NCBI GenBank assembly: GCA_963575745.1
Contig: CAUYUJ010008557.1
Location: 948,056 to 1,012,055 of the forward strand
Length of the DNA stretch: 64,000 nt
Source: Prorocentrum cordatum
Lineage: Eukaryota > Sar > Dinophyceae > Prorocentrales > Prorocentraceae
Reading direction: 5' to 3'
A program made the translations under genes and the position numbers. This document shows positions 44,471 to 54,814 of the stretch, piece after piece. How positions within the stretch are numbered: position 1 is the first letter of the stretch; every line of letters starts with the position of its first letter. The notes beneath the pieces were generated by a model that did no database searches, had not been told where the DNA came from, and saw only the letters and a program-made list of their open reading frames with translations.

Positions 44471-44485
44471 CTGGGGGGGGGGGTG

Positions 44486-44760
44486 AAAAATCACCATCAT
44501 CACCATCATCATCATTGTCACCATCATCATCATTGTCATCCGCATCACCATCATCAACATCAACATCACAGTCAGCATCCTCGTCCTCTTCCTCCTCGTC
44601 ATCCGTATCATCACCATCAGCATCCCCTTCCTTGTCCTCCTCCTCTTTCTGTTTCCCGCCCTCATGATCCCCCCCTGTCCCCCCTCCTCCTCCTCTTCTT
44701 CTTGGTCCTCCTCATCCTCCTCATATTCCTCCCGCTTCCCCATTCCTTTTCTTATACATA
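44486..44760 (+). repeat. (ATC/CAT)n microsatellite and C/T-rich tail after LINE-E
   Basis: Imperfect CAT/ATC triplets to about 44,640, then CTCCTC and TTCTTC runs. Same strand sense as the CAT repeat at the LINE-E 5' end. Confidence 0.9.
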
Positions 44761-44879
44761 ACTTCTCCCTGCTGCGCCCCGAGGCCAGTTTTTAGGGCGG
44801 GCCGGGCGTTTTGCCTGAGACTTCCTCACCACTGATGACCCTGGAGCTCAAACATTGACGCCAGTTTCACAGATGGAAG

Positions 44880-45292
44880 GAGGGTGGTTTTCAAAATGTG
44901 GCTTTCGCCGTAGCGCAGCGCACATTCGTTTTACCAATTTGAAAGAGGTTCACGGATTAGGGCGGGTGGTTTTCAAACTGTGGCTCTCGTCTTACCGCCG
45001 AGCACACCCGCTGTAAAAAAATGCAGGAACTTCGCGGATTGAGGGCGGGTCGTTTTCAACATGTGGTTCTCGCCTTAGCGCCGTGCGCATTCGCTTCAAA
45101 CATGTGCAAGAGCTTCATGCTTTGAGGGCGGCGCCTTTTCAAATTGTGGCTCTCGTCTTAGCGCCGCGCACACTCGTTTGAAACATTGGAAGAGTTTCAC
45201 GGATTGAGGGCGGCTCATTTTCAAAAGGTTGCTGTCGCCTGAGCGCCGCGCGCATTCGTTTCTAACAGTTGCAAGAGTTTCACGAAATCCCA
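44880..45292 (+). repeat. Tandem satellite, unit 82-83 bp, five copies
   Basis: The word GTTTTCAA or a variant recurs at 44,887, 44,969, 45,052, 45,135 and 45,217, spacing 82-83. Each unit runs GAGGGCGG...TTTTCAAA..GTGGCTCTCGCCTTAGCGCCGCGC, then CATTCGTTT, about 14 variable bases and AGAGTTTCACGGATT. Units differ by roughly a fifth of their bases, so the array is old. No open frame is kept through it. Confidence 0.9.
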
Positions 45293-45603
45293 CGATCAGC
45301 AAACCAGAAATGGCGTTTCGGAAGGATTCAGGATTATGAGGGTGCACCAGTTACGCCGGTTCGCGGTGTCGAAATCCCAGGACTGGTGTTTTGGTACGAT
45401 TCAAGATCGTCAAGACGCATCAGTCAGATTGATCTGTGGAGTTGGAATCCCGAGAACAATTTGTTGGCATGTTTCAGTGGTTCAGGGTCTTCATACGCTT
45501 GCTTTCCAACGGTGCAATCCCTTCAGTGGAAATGAACCTTTTATATGGGGCCTATGAAGAGGGAGCTTGGAGGCAGGGTTGATTCCAACATCGTCGATGA
45601 CTC

Positions 45604-46128
45604 TTGGGTTTCCACTGGTCCTCCTCCTCATCCTCTTCTTCCTCCTCCTCCTTCTCCTCCCCCTCCTCCTCCCTTCTCCTTCTCCTCCTCCTCCTCCTCC
45701 TTCCCCCTCGCCCCCTGCGCGCGCGCTCCCGCTCCTCGGCCAGGTCGGATTTTTTTTTTGCGGCCTTCGCCTCCGACATGGTGGAGCGGGCGACGCTGCT
45801 CGTGACGCTGCAACACGTGCGCGGCGAGGCGCCGAAGAGGGAGAGCGTGCTGGCATTGCTGCACTTCCTGTACACAGGCGGGGCGGCCTCTGGCTCAGGA
45901 GAGGGCTGTGCTCTGCGTGCCGCCGGTGTCGAGCATCGGACAACAAGCAAGTGCATGAATCTACTTTCTCGGAGGTGTGCGCGGATTTCGTGGATTGCCA
46001 ATCCAGGAAATCCGCGCGGACCTCCAAAAAGTATGCTAACATTTGTTGTGCTCCCATTGAGCAGATTGCTGCATTCTGAGGCTTGTCGCGCCATATGTAG
46101 ACACATACGATATGACATCCAGATGTAA
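45604..46128 (+). CDS. Unrecognised ORF with a BTB-like phrase, doubtful
   Basis: The frame starts in a CTC/TCC repeat (Ser and Leu runs), so its true start is unclear. From about 45,775 it reads DMVERATLLVTLQHVRGEA, then RESVLALLHFLYTGGAASG. LLHFLYTG resembles the end of the BTB/POZ core (x-L-x-F-L-Y-T-G), but the rest of the domain is not visible. It could be a host gene fragment or chance. Confidence 0.2.
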   Translation: MGFHWSSSSSSSSSSSFSSPSSSLLLLLLLLLLPPRPLRARSRSSARSDFFFAAFASDMVERATLLVTLQHVRGEAPKRESVLALLHFLYTGGAASGSGEGCALRAAGVEHRTTSKCMNLLSRRCARISWIANPGNPRGPPKSMLTFVVLPLSRLLHSEACRAICRHIRYDIQM

Positions 46129-46597
46129 GGATCTAAGTGCACGTTTATCGTCAGGCTTAGAGTTCCTCGGGGCGCCCCAGGGCTTCTGTGGGCCTCCCAG
46201 GGCCATCGGGGGATGTGAAATTTCCGTGGAGAACCTGCTGGCAGGCCGTTCCGTTGGAGTCATCCACAGCAGAATTTCCTATGAGGCGGCCTGCTTGCGA
46301 GCGACTGCCAAACATCCACCGCGGCACAGGCTAGCAGATTCAGGCAGAGCAGGCGGTGTTGAGCGACAGCGCACGCGGTACGCCAGCTACGCGCAGGTTT
46401 CGAGTAGGAGATCGACTACGTAATAAATGTACCCCACATTTATTTTCCGCCGGTTATACGAACATTGCGGATAGTGCCCCGTAGATCTACAAGCATTTTG
46501 CATATTTTCGTCGACTCAATGAAGTTACTGCTGGGGTATATGAATTCTTTACGCTTCGCGTACCCACACCAGCCCATCTCACAGCAGCACCTCTCGT

Positions 46598-47169
<572 letters not shown>

Positions 47170-47300
47170 TGTTTGCCTGTACGTGTATTCTATGGTCCGA
47201 AGCAGGAGGAGTCGGAAGAGGAGGCGGGGGGGAAGGAGTTGGGAGGCCAGTCAGAGGGCGGTCGTCGTCGAAACCAGCGATCTTTCCCGACCAGCGTTGT

Positions 47301-47324
47301 TGTCGTTGCCATTCTGGCTTCTAG
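47301..47324 (+). other. Spliced-leader-like motif, helicase unit 1
   Basis: TCGTTGCCATTCTGGCTTCTAG resembles dinoSL with several changes; GCCATT, TGGCT and the final AG are kept. Alone it would be weak. Position carries the case: the same motif stands the same distance before the same leader and ATG in units 2 and 3. Confidence 0.55.
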
Positions 47325-48649
47325 TATTGGAGTGTGGCTGTGAGCTTCGCTCCGCCAACCCGTAAGAGTCTCCGCCTACTAGCATCATCTTTGCGGTTGG
47401 CATGGAGAAGCGCCTGTGTTTTTTTGTATTTTTGCTTGCCACGGGGGCTCCTGGGAGCGAGCGCGCAGAATGTTGGTTGCCGGCACTCTCGCTTCATGTT
47501 GAGCTTCGACAGTGCGGTCGGCGCGTGGCACTTTGTTTCCCATGGCTTCGAACGTGATGGCCATGACGATGACGACGATGACGAAATGACGACGACGGCG
47601 ACGACGACGACGACCACGACCACCACGTCAATGGTGACTTGGCTTGCGACCCGAACGCACGCGCCTACTGTGTTTTTGGCACGAGGTGGCTTGTGTGCGC
47701 AAGTACCGCACGTAGCCCAGCACCGCTACGGCCTCTTCTCTTTTGCATCTGATGTGAGTCATATCCTTCTCCATTCGCCCCGCGTTCGTGTCAGCAGGTC
47801 GTCGTGGCGGTTAGCGCTCGGTGACATGCAGGCACGGCGGTCATCGCGAGATGTCTCAGAGACGCGCCACTCCCGAGATTTTTTCTCGGCACGATCCATC
47901 GTCATTGCGACATCCGACCATGGATTCCCCTCCACACCTATACACGCATGTATTCAATACAGAAGCACGCATAAATCAAAGACGTTCCGACACACATCAA
48001 GAAGTCACAAAAAGACATGCACAGAAGTCCACGTTGTCCTCCTCCTCTTCCCAAGAGAGCACGAGGGGTGCGCCATTTCTCCTTTGGATGTTGAGTAGGC
48101 ATATGTCGAGGTCTGAGAGTCGAAGTTCCAAGTGTCGTCTGCCGCGCTCGCGTGCAGGTGACGCGTGGAGCGTTACGCAACGTGTGGGCTGAAGTGGTTC
48201 GCCTTGTTTTATGGAAAAACGGGACACCGTAGATTAGGTCGAACGCTCTTCGAAGTCGTGCAGGAGTGAAGTGTGCTGAGGGGTCTTGCAGGTATGCAAG
48301 AGCTCGAGGCTCTCAACATGAGTGTCGGCGTATCCCGTCACAGTCCATGTAGTGGCTGGAGGCGTATCGTGCCTCAGGGTATCCAGGGGCCTGGGGTCTA
48401 GCTCTCTCGTGTTGCAGGTTTCCCCGATTGTCAGGATATGGTGCTATACAAGGTTGTGCGTGGTGCAGTTCCAGGTATCTTCCAGGGTTATCACAGGGTG
48501 TCCACGTGTAGCATTGCTTCGAATGGACACTACAATCTGTCGGCGACTATCGAGTGCCATGTGCGGACACGTCAGGTTGTGTTGCTTGTGCGGTGTCCTG
48601 TGGAATCGTCTGCGATCTTCTCCAAGTTTGGTGTTCGAGTCAGTGCCCC

Positions 48650-48683
48650 CCGGCGACGACGACGACGACGACGACGACGTCGA
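48650..48683 (+). repeat. (CGA)n microsatellite
   Basis: A short run of GAC/CGA triplets inside unit 1. Confidence 0.85.
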
Positions 48684-48779
48684 CGACCCTGCCGCTCGCT
48701 CGGGGCGGCCGTCTTGGTTGCTGCCGCGTTCGTTTTCCCTCGAGAAGTATCCCGACGATTCTTACGTTTGGCTTCAAGG

Positions 48780-49310
48780 GCGGCCTACGCTCCCTCGTTC
48801 GGTGTCTTGTTTTGCTGGGACGTGTTCTACGAGTCGTTCGGGCCGTTCGTTCGTGTGTTCTGCTTCTCGACTTTTCTGTGCGTCCCTGGGGCCGTTCGTC
48901 CTGGCGTTCGTCGTTGGGGCCCTTCCTTGCGCGGGAGTCGCTCGAGATTCTCGGGGTGTTGCAGGTTCGGGCGCCGCGCCCTGGTGTGAGTTGTTCCGCC
49001 TTCTCATTGTTTGTGAGTGGTTGGCGCGTGTTGTGGTCTGCGACACATTTGGGCTCTTCCTTGTGTGAGTCGTTCGGGCTCTTCGTCCTGCTGCGAGTCG
49101 TTCGGGCCTTTCCTTGCGCGTGAGTCGTTCAGGCTCGTCGTGGTGTCCGTCGCCCAGGCCCGTCGTCCTGATGAGAGTCGTTCGTGTTCGTCCGCGTGTG
49201 TGAGTCGATCGGGCCTCTCGTGGCGTGAGCAGTTCGGGCTACTGGGGCTAGTGGGAGTCGTTCGGGCCTTTCCGCGTGTGTGAGACGTTCGGGATCGTCT
49301 TGCAATGAGT
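48780..49310 (+). repeat. Minisatellite of GTGAGTCGTTCGGGC units, array 1
   Basis: The core GAGTCGTTCGGGC and variants recur about every 25-40 bases, alternating with TTCCTTGCGC, TCGTCGTGGT or TTCGTCCTG. It lies just upstream of unit 2. The same core forms a second array upstream of unit 3. Confidence 0.8.
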
Positions 49311-49475
49311 CGTGACCTCTGGTAGAATTGGAATCGGTCGTTCCGCTCTTCGTCTTCCTTCTCCTTTTCCCTCTCGGAGTTCTTGTGGTGCGGTCACGCA
49401 GGCTTTCACGTGAGTGGTTCGGTCCAAGACGCCGAAGGCCAAGGGGCGCCCAGGAGGGCCCCAGCGCCACCGTCG

Positions 49476-49497
49476 CTGTTGCCACTGTGGCTCACAG
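49476..49497 (+). other. Spliced-leader-like motif, helicase unit 2
   Basis: CTGTTGCCACTGTGGCTCACAG keeps GTTGCCA, TGGCTCA and AG of dinoSL with one inserted base near the end. It is followed by CGGCTGTGAGCTTCGCTCC, as in units 1 and 3. Confidence 0.55.
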
Positions 49498-49571
49498 CAT
49501 TGCGGTTCGGCTGTGAGCTTCGCTCCGCCCATCAGCAAACGCTTCCTTCTCCAGGTTTCCTTGCTGTCGGC

Positions 49572-50350
49572 ATGGAGAGGTGCCGGTACGCCCTGCTACT
49601 TTGGCTAGCATAAGGGGCTCCTTGGAGCGAGCAGGGCGAGGAGTCGGTGATCATGCCTCCTTCTTGTGGCAAGGACCGATCGTCGCCGCACTGCCGTCGC
49701 CCAGCATACATGGCGGAGTGCTTGCCGCCAGAGCTCGTTCTGCGCATAAACCTGAACGCCGTCAGAGCAATAGTGTTCACGAAGCAGGCTCTCGCGATCA
49801 AAGTCGCTCACATTGCGAAGAAGCCGATGCAGGATGGCAGCGGTGACCTCAATTGCATGAGGAAGCTCGTCGCTCAGGTAGGCGCGAGGTTGTATGTCCA
49901 TGTGTGCAGCATGCACCCGTTCACCGACCAGGACGCTCGTTGGCGCGTAGACTTCGTCGGCGACGATGCAACTGTGAAGCGTCGCATGTCGGGGATGATA
50001 GGTACGCTGGAGTGTCGAACATGGGCATCCAGGGCAATGCGCGTAGCGCAGGTTTTTGAGACCCTGTCATTGCTCACCCTCGCGAGAGCCCACTTAGTTG
50101 GAAGCAGTTTATCGGAGCGGATCGCTCTATGTCGGCACGGCAGCGCCGAGAAACGAATGCGCTATTCGCATCAGGCGCAGTGGACTACGAGCAGTCCTTC
50201 CTCTTCGGCGGCATCGTCCTTGCCCGCGAGAGCTTGCTGTGAAGGGTTTGGTGTATTTCGCTGGGACGATGGCGGATCTCTCGTGCAACAATTCGGCAGG
50301 TTTGTTTGGTGCTCCGCGTGGGTGCATTGGGTCATGTGGTCAAGCTGATG
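49572..50350 (+). pseudogene. Helicase array unit 2, N-terminal fragment
   Basis: MERCRYALL at 49,572 aligns with MERCPYALV of unit 3, then a stop follows. About 290 bases present in unit 3 are missing. From 49,650 GKDRSSPHCRRPAYMAECLP and LNAVRAIVFTKQALAIKVAH match unit 3, as does DLNCMRKLVAQVG. A second deletion of about 300 bases joins this to VHVCSMHPFTDQDARWRVD and MGIQGNARSAGF (next frame). Walker A and everything after are absent. Confidence 0.65.
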
Positions 50351-50569
50351 TCTAGGCGCTAGGTCTCACTGGAATGGCTGATAGGGTCACCCAGTCCGAC
50401 CAGATAATCATCTCGTTCGTATCTCTGCAAGATCAGTGCGAAGCAGATTGGCAGTTTTTCCTCGGCGGGTGCGCTTAGAATTCCAGGCGGTCCGCTACGG
50501 AATTGCCGAAGGAAGAGCGTTGGTGGTGCGTAGCAGTGATGTTGCTCGAGGACCCCGACGGCGGCGGCA

Positions 50570-50762
50570 TGGGAACGTCGAAAGCGGCGACGACGACCAC
50601 GACCACGACGGCGACGACGACGATGACCGCTCGACGTCGACGACGACGACGACCACGACCGCGACGACGACGCCGTCGCCGAAGACCACGACGACGACGA
50701 CGACGACGATTCGTCGAGGACGTCGTCGAGACAACGACGACGACGACTACAACGAGAACGTG
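50570..50762 (+). repeat. (GAC/CGA)n microsatellite
   Basis: Imperfect GAC/CGA triplets inside unit 2, in the same relative place as the GAC run of unit 1. Confidence 0.9.
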
Positions 50763-50999
50763 AATGGCGACGCTGACGACGCCGACGCCATCTCGACGAC
50801 AGGGGGGGCACTCCTGGTAGCGCTTTCATTCTGGAGAGCGAGCGGAACGCTCGCGGCCATCCTTTTTTGTGTCTCGATGTGGCAGGGTTGCTGAGGCAGG
50901 TGAGATCGGCCATGACCCGTGCGGGCTCGCCGCTGTCTCTCAGGATGATGTTTCACTCCTGGCTCCCTTGGCCTCGCCTTCGTGGCAGCATCGTTGTTG

Positions 51000-51595
51000 C
51001 GGTGACCGTCCGAGGACATGCAGGTACGGTTGTCACCGTGGAATGTGTCAGTGACGCGTCACTGACGAGCTTTTCTGTGCATCTTCTCGTCCTCTTGCGA
51101 CATTAAGGGGCCCTTCTTGCCCAATGCACGCACGCGCATACATGGAAAACGCACACGCAGAACAGACACACTCATCCACAATAGTAGCATAACATAAACA
51201 CCCGACAGAGTTGGAACCGTTCGTCTCGCTGCCGAGGGCGGTCGATGGAACGCTCGCCAGGCCTGGAAGTTGAACTTTCGATGTTTCGCATACTGCGCTC
51301 GCGCGCAGTAGGCGCGCCGTGCGTTCCGCACCGTGCTGGCTGAACTGCACCCGCCTTGTCGTCTCAGAGTAGAAGGGAACAAAAAGAATAACAAAAGCAG
51401 CACAAAATATAATACAAAATAATAGGAACAAGGTTTCCCCGAAGGTGGCAGGTTCACACAGCCTTCGGAGGGCTTCCCGAGATAATGCCAGCGTTCACTT
51501 CTCTGTGCGTTGCAGATCTGTGATTCGTCGTGCTCCCCCATGATGTACGGTGTTTGGGCCCCTTGCCCTTCCTCGCGTGCGTTTTTTTTTTCTGC
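51000..51595 (+). other. Unit 2 trailer, no gene seen
   Basis: It holds the segments homologous to the unit 1 trailer (ACATGCAGGTACGGTTGTC; GAAGTTGAACTTTCG) and an A-rich patch at 51,375-51,425. No domain. Confidence 0.4.
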
Positions 51596-51599
51596 CCCT

Positions 51600-52320
51600 T
51601 ATTGTGTGTGAGTCGTTCGGACCCTTCGTGGTGTGAGTCGTTTGAGCATGTCGTCTTCGTGTGCCCCGTTCGGGCCCCTCCTTGGGCGTGAGTCGCTTGG
51701 GCTCCTCGTGGTGTGAATCGTCTGGGTTCCCCGTCCTGGTGTGTGTTGTTCAGGGGCTTCCTTGCGCGTGAGGCGGTCGGGTTCGTCGTGGTGTGTGTCC
51801 TTCGGGCTACTCGTCCTGGCGCGAGTCGCTCGGGCCTCTCCTTGCGCGTGAGTCGTTCGGGCTCGTCGTGGCGTGCGTCGTCGGAGCCCTTCGGCCTGCT
51901 GTGAGTCGTTCGGGCCTTTCCTTTTCTCTTCGTCGTTCGGGCGTTTCGTGGTGTGAGAAACATTTGGGATCTTCCTGGTGTGCGTCGTTCGGGGGCTTTC
52001 GTTCTGGCGTGAGTCGTGCGGGTGTACCCTTGTGTGTGAATTGATCGGTCTGCTTGGCTATCAGTAGTTCGGGTTTGTCGTCCTGGTGAGGGTCGTTCCG
52101 GAGCCTTCTTGTGTGTGAGTCGTTCGGCCCTCTCGTGGTGTGAGTAGTTCGGGCTTCGTGGCCTAGTGGGGCTCGTTCAGGCCTCCCCGTGTGTGTGAGT
52201 CGTTCGGGATCCTCACGGAGCGAGTCGTTCGGGTCCTTCGTCGTGGTGTGAGTCGTTCGGGCCTCTCCTTGTGTGTGGGTCGTTGGGGTTCCTTGAGGGC
52301 CCAGTCGTTCGGGTACCTCG
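51600..52320 (+). repeat. Minisatellite of GTGAGTCGTTCGGGC units, array 2
   Basis: The same core as array 1, more copies, unit mostly 25-40 bases. It precedes unit 3 as array 1 precedes unit 2, so the pair belongs to the duplicated unit. Confidence 0.85.
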
Positions 52321-52896
52321 CCACAGTCTCGTAACCCTGCCAGTGAGCCCCATGCGTCTCCGTGTTCTCCATCGGGTGGACGAATGCGCAGAGCGCAGCA
52401 CGTCGTCACAAACAATGTCTGACATTACTTGTAACCCTGTTCATAGGTGACCCCTGGTACACTTTTACTCGATCGTTCCGTCCTCCTTCTAGTTATCGGA
52501 GTTATGGTGGTGCGCGCGCGCAGGTTCTCACGTTAGTGGTATGATGAGAACGTCCGCGGGAGCGGAACGCTTTCGAGTTTCGGTGTCATCATTGCATGAC
52601 GCTGGGAGATGGCGTTTGAGGTTCGTTAGTTCGTGCGTCGGCGGTCCACGGCCCAGGAGGGCCCAGGACGCGCGCACATCGCGCACGAGGTTTCCAAAAA
52701 TGCCTCGAGAAAGTCCAGAAGGAATGCTGATCGCTACGGCGCGGGCTTGGGTTCTGCAGGATTGGGGGACGCCGCCGGTAGAATTGCCGAGACTGTGTCG
52801 CATTTGCGTGAGGCCCCGGGAGGGTCCGAAGATGTGTCTTGGGATCATGAAGGGCCTTATGAGTGGCCGAAATCCACAGGTGCTCTACAATTGTAG

Positions 52897-52921
52897 TCGC
52901 TGTTGCCATTCTGGCTCGCAG
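52897..52921 (+). other. Spliced-leader-like motif, helicase unit 3
   Basis: CTGTTGCCATTCTGGCTCGCAG keeps GTTGCCATT, TGGCTC and AG of dinoSL, with one inserted base. The ATG of the helicase lies about 75 bases downstream. Confidence 0.55.
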
Positions 52922-52995
52922 CGCTGCGGTGTGGTTGTGAGCTTAGCTCCGCCTATCAGCAACCTTCTCTGCCCTTCAGCTTTCTTGCGGTCGGC

Positions 52996-54597
52996 ATGGA
53001 GAGGTGCCCGTACGCCCTTGTAACTTTGTTAGCAATCGGGGCTCCTTGGAGCGAGCAGGAGGAGGGCAAGGACTTCGAGGAGTTCATGGTGAACACGTTT
53101 GGAGCATCGCTCCATGATGGCGTTCCGTCGGGAAGTCAAGATGCAGAATTTAGTTGCGCTCATCCGGCTCGGAACGGGTCGAATTGCTTGCTCAAGGGTC
53201 GCGCCGCCTGCCAATTTCCAGATGCAGTAGAGACTCCGCGTGTCATTCTCGCAGTTCGTGGTGCATGGTTACCGCGTGGGCAGGCTGACGTCATCCACAG
53301 TGCATTGCCTGGCAAGCACTTGTTGAAGTTTTGGGTGGCAGTACGTGCCGAGGAGGAGGCGGTCATTCCTCTTTCTTTTGGCAACGACCGAGCGTCGCCA
53401 TATCGTCGTCGCCCAGCAGACATTGCGGATTGTCTACCGCCACATCTAGTCCGTGCAATCAAACTGAACGCCGTGAGAGGCATAGAGTTCGCGGAGGAGG
53501 CCCTCACGCAGAAGTTTGCTCACTTTGCCAAGAGGCCGAGGCAGGATGGCTACGGTGAGTTGAACTGCATGAGGAAACTCGTCGCACAGTTAGGTACGAA
53601 AGAGCCTCCCCCTCCCGAGCGGCCCAGCACTTCCTGGAAAGCTTTCGGTGACACGGTTTTTGCGCCCGCAGATATCGTGGCTCGGGGGTGCAGTTGCGCC
53701 CGATTGGTGAAGTTCGCCGTGCACATGTCCGTGGACTGTTGTGGCTTGGGGCCCAGCCGCGTGGCTCGCAAGACCAGGTTCAACCTAGAGTCCGAGATCG
53801 TGCCGGCCTTGCTGCATGCTTCGAAGGGCAAGTTGCTTTGCGAATTGCGGACGGGGTCTGTTCGCAACGAAGATGTGGTGCGTCTGAAGGTTCACGACGA
53901 CAATCTCGGTAGTGCTACCATCGTGTGCAACATGCACACGTACACTGACAGGGATGCTAGTTGGCGCGTAGATTCCGACGGCGACTTCGCAACTGACAAG
54001 CATCGCATGTTGTGGATGATAAGTACGCGCGTATTGTCCCACATGGGCATCCAGGACAATGCGCTTAGCGCAGGCTGTCGAGACATTCGCATTGCTAGCC
54101 CGCACGTTCGCCCAGATATCTTGGACACCGCCTATCGGAGCGGAACGCTTCATGTCGTAACGGCTGCGCCGAAGAAAGATTGCGCCGAGGACCACCTCGC
54201 AGCTCTATCCGCAAGTGGCACGAGCCAGAAGGCACACGATGCTCCCTTCGACGAGAAGCGAGATGCTGCTGCTTCGTTCAACTCTGCAGGGAATGGCTTC
54301 ACCAGCATCGACAAAGCGTTTGCTTCCATATTGGCGAGCTCGAAGGTCCCGAACGAGAAACAGCGCCAGTTTCTCGAGCACTTTGTTCGACGTTTGAAGA
54401 TTGAGTGGCTGGAGAAGCAGCAGGGCAACGTGAACCAGAATTCCGAGGAGCCTCTGCTGGACGTAGTGCACGGATTTCCGGGCACCGGAAAAAAGTGCCG
54501 TCATTGGCTGGATGCGGTACTTAATGGAGGAAGGTCTCAGTTGGGAGCACGGCGTTCACTTCGCGTGCTTGGCATTTCAAAATGCCATGTGCGCTGA
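52996..54597 (+). pseudogene. Pif1-like DNA helicase, frameshifted at Walker A
   Basis: The frame is open for 533 codons from ATG 52,996; the same frame is open a little upstream, through the leader relic, but has no other ATG. The long N-terminal part (residues 1-430) includes CLPPHLVRAIKLNAVRGIEF and GELNCMRKLVAQLG and matches no family I know. Residues 430-490 are helical (QRQFLEHFVRRLKIEWLEK). LLDVVHGFPGTGK at 54,454-54,492 is a Walker A of the Pif1/RecD type. A run of six A at 54,489-54,494 then shifts the frame, and the rest of this ORF (to 54,597) is out of register. As a Pif1-type enzyme it would unwind DNA using ATP. A TTG earlier in the frame is less likely as start. Confidence 0.65.
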
Positions 54598-54800
54598 TTT
54601 TTGGCAGTTGCACCCTGTGACGGGCACTTTCCTGGCATCCAACCCTCTGGGCGTGCCCGCAGGGTGCGCGCACCGCGCGTTGGAGCTGTTCTGGCAAGAC
54701 GGCGTCGACAGCGTGCGATCTTTCTGGCAGTTGACCGAATTGATGAGGTGTGACGATGCATGGTGCAACTCGTTTCTGGGCCAGTGCAGAGTTGGAAATC
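54495..54800 (+). pseudogene. Helicase continuation in the next frame, Walker B missing
   Basis: MRYLMEEGLSWEHGVHFACL then AFQNAMCA continues the helicase after the A-run slip (motif Ia region). It joins directly to DFWQLHPVTGTFLASNP, the G-D-F-x-Q-L motif III of Pif1 helicases. In the family these are separated by several dozen residues with the DE of Walker B, so an in-frame deletion is inferred. AHRALELFWQDGVDSVRSFW and QLTELMRCDDAWCNSFL follow as in the family, and similarity fades near 54,790. Motifs IV to VI are absent. Confidence 0.6.
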
Positions 54801-54814
54801 TCAGCATGGAAATC

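Larger units (their letters stand above)
39498..44485 (+). mobile_element. LINE-E: near full-length non-LTR retrotransposon with dinoSL 5' end
   Basis: About 5.0 kb: a dinoSL relic, a leader of about 150 bases, a leading ORF with coiled coil and a putative RNA-binding domain, EN, RT with intact YADD, a thumb and C-terminal region, then CAT-type microsatellite. It is the most complete element in the window, though frameshifts and G or C homopolymers break the coding frame at several points. The trinucleotide repeats on both sides have the same strand sense, consistent with insertion into a CAT array or with a CAT-type tail. Confidence 0.8.
47301..49470 (+). pseudogene. Helicase array unit 1, start only
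   Basis: After the leader-like motif comes GTGGCTGTGAGCTTCGCTCC, a segment shared with units 2 and 3, and an ATG at 47,401. The first codons (MEKRLCFF...) and the next 60 bases align with unit 3 (GGGGCTCCT(G/T)GGAGCGAGC), then the similarity is lost. A GAC microsatellite (47,565-47,625), a segment starting ACATGCAGGCACGG (47,824) and one starting GAAGTTCCAAGTGTCG (48,122) each have a counterpart in unit 2 (50,570, 51,015 and 51,267). No helicase domain survives. Confidence 0.5.

Noticed and set aside
52903-52996. TTG start for the helicase ORF inside the leader-like motif
   Set aside because: The frame is open there, but the codons translate the relic and the shared leader. The ATG at 52,996 is conserved in units 1 and 2.
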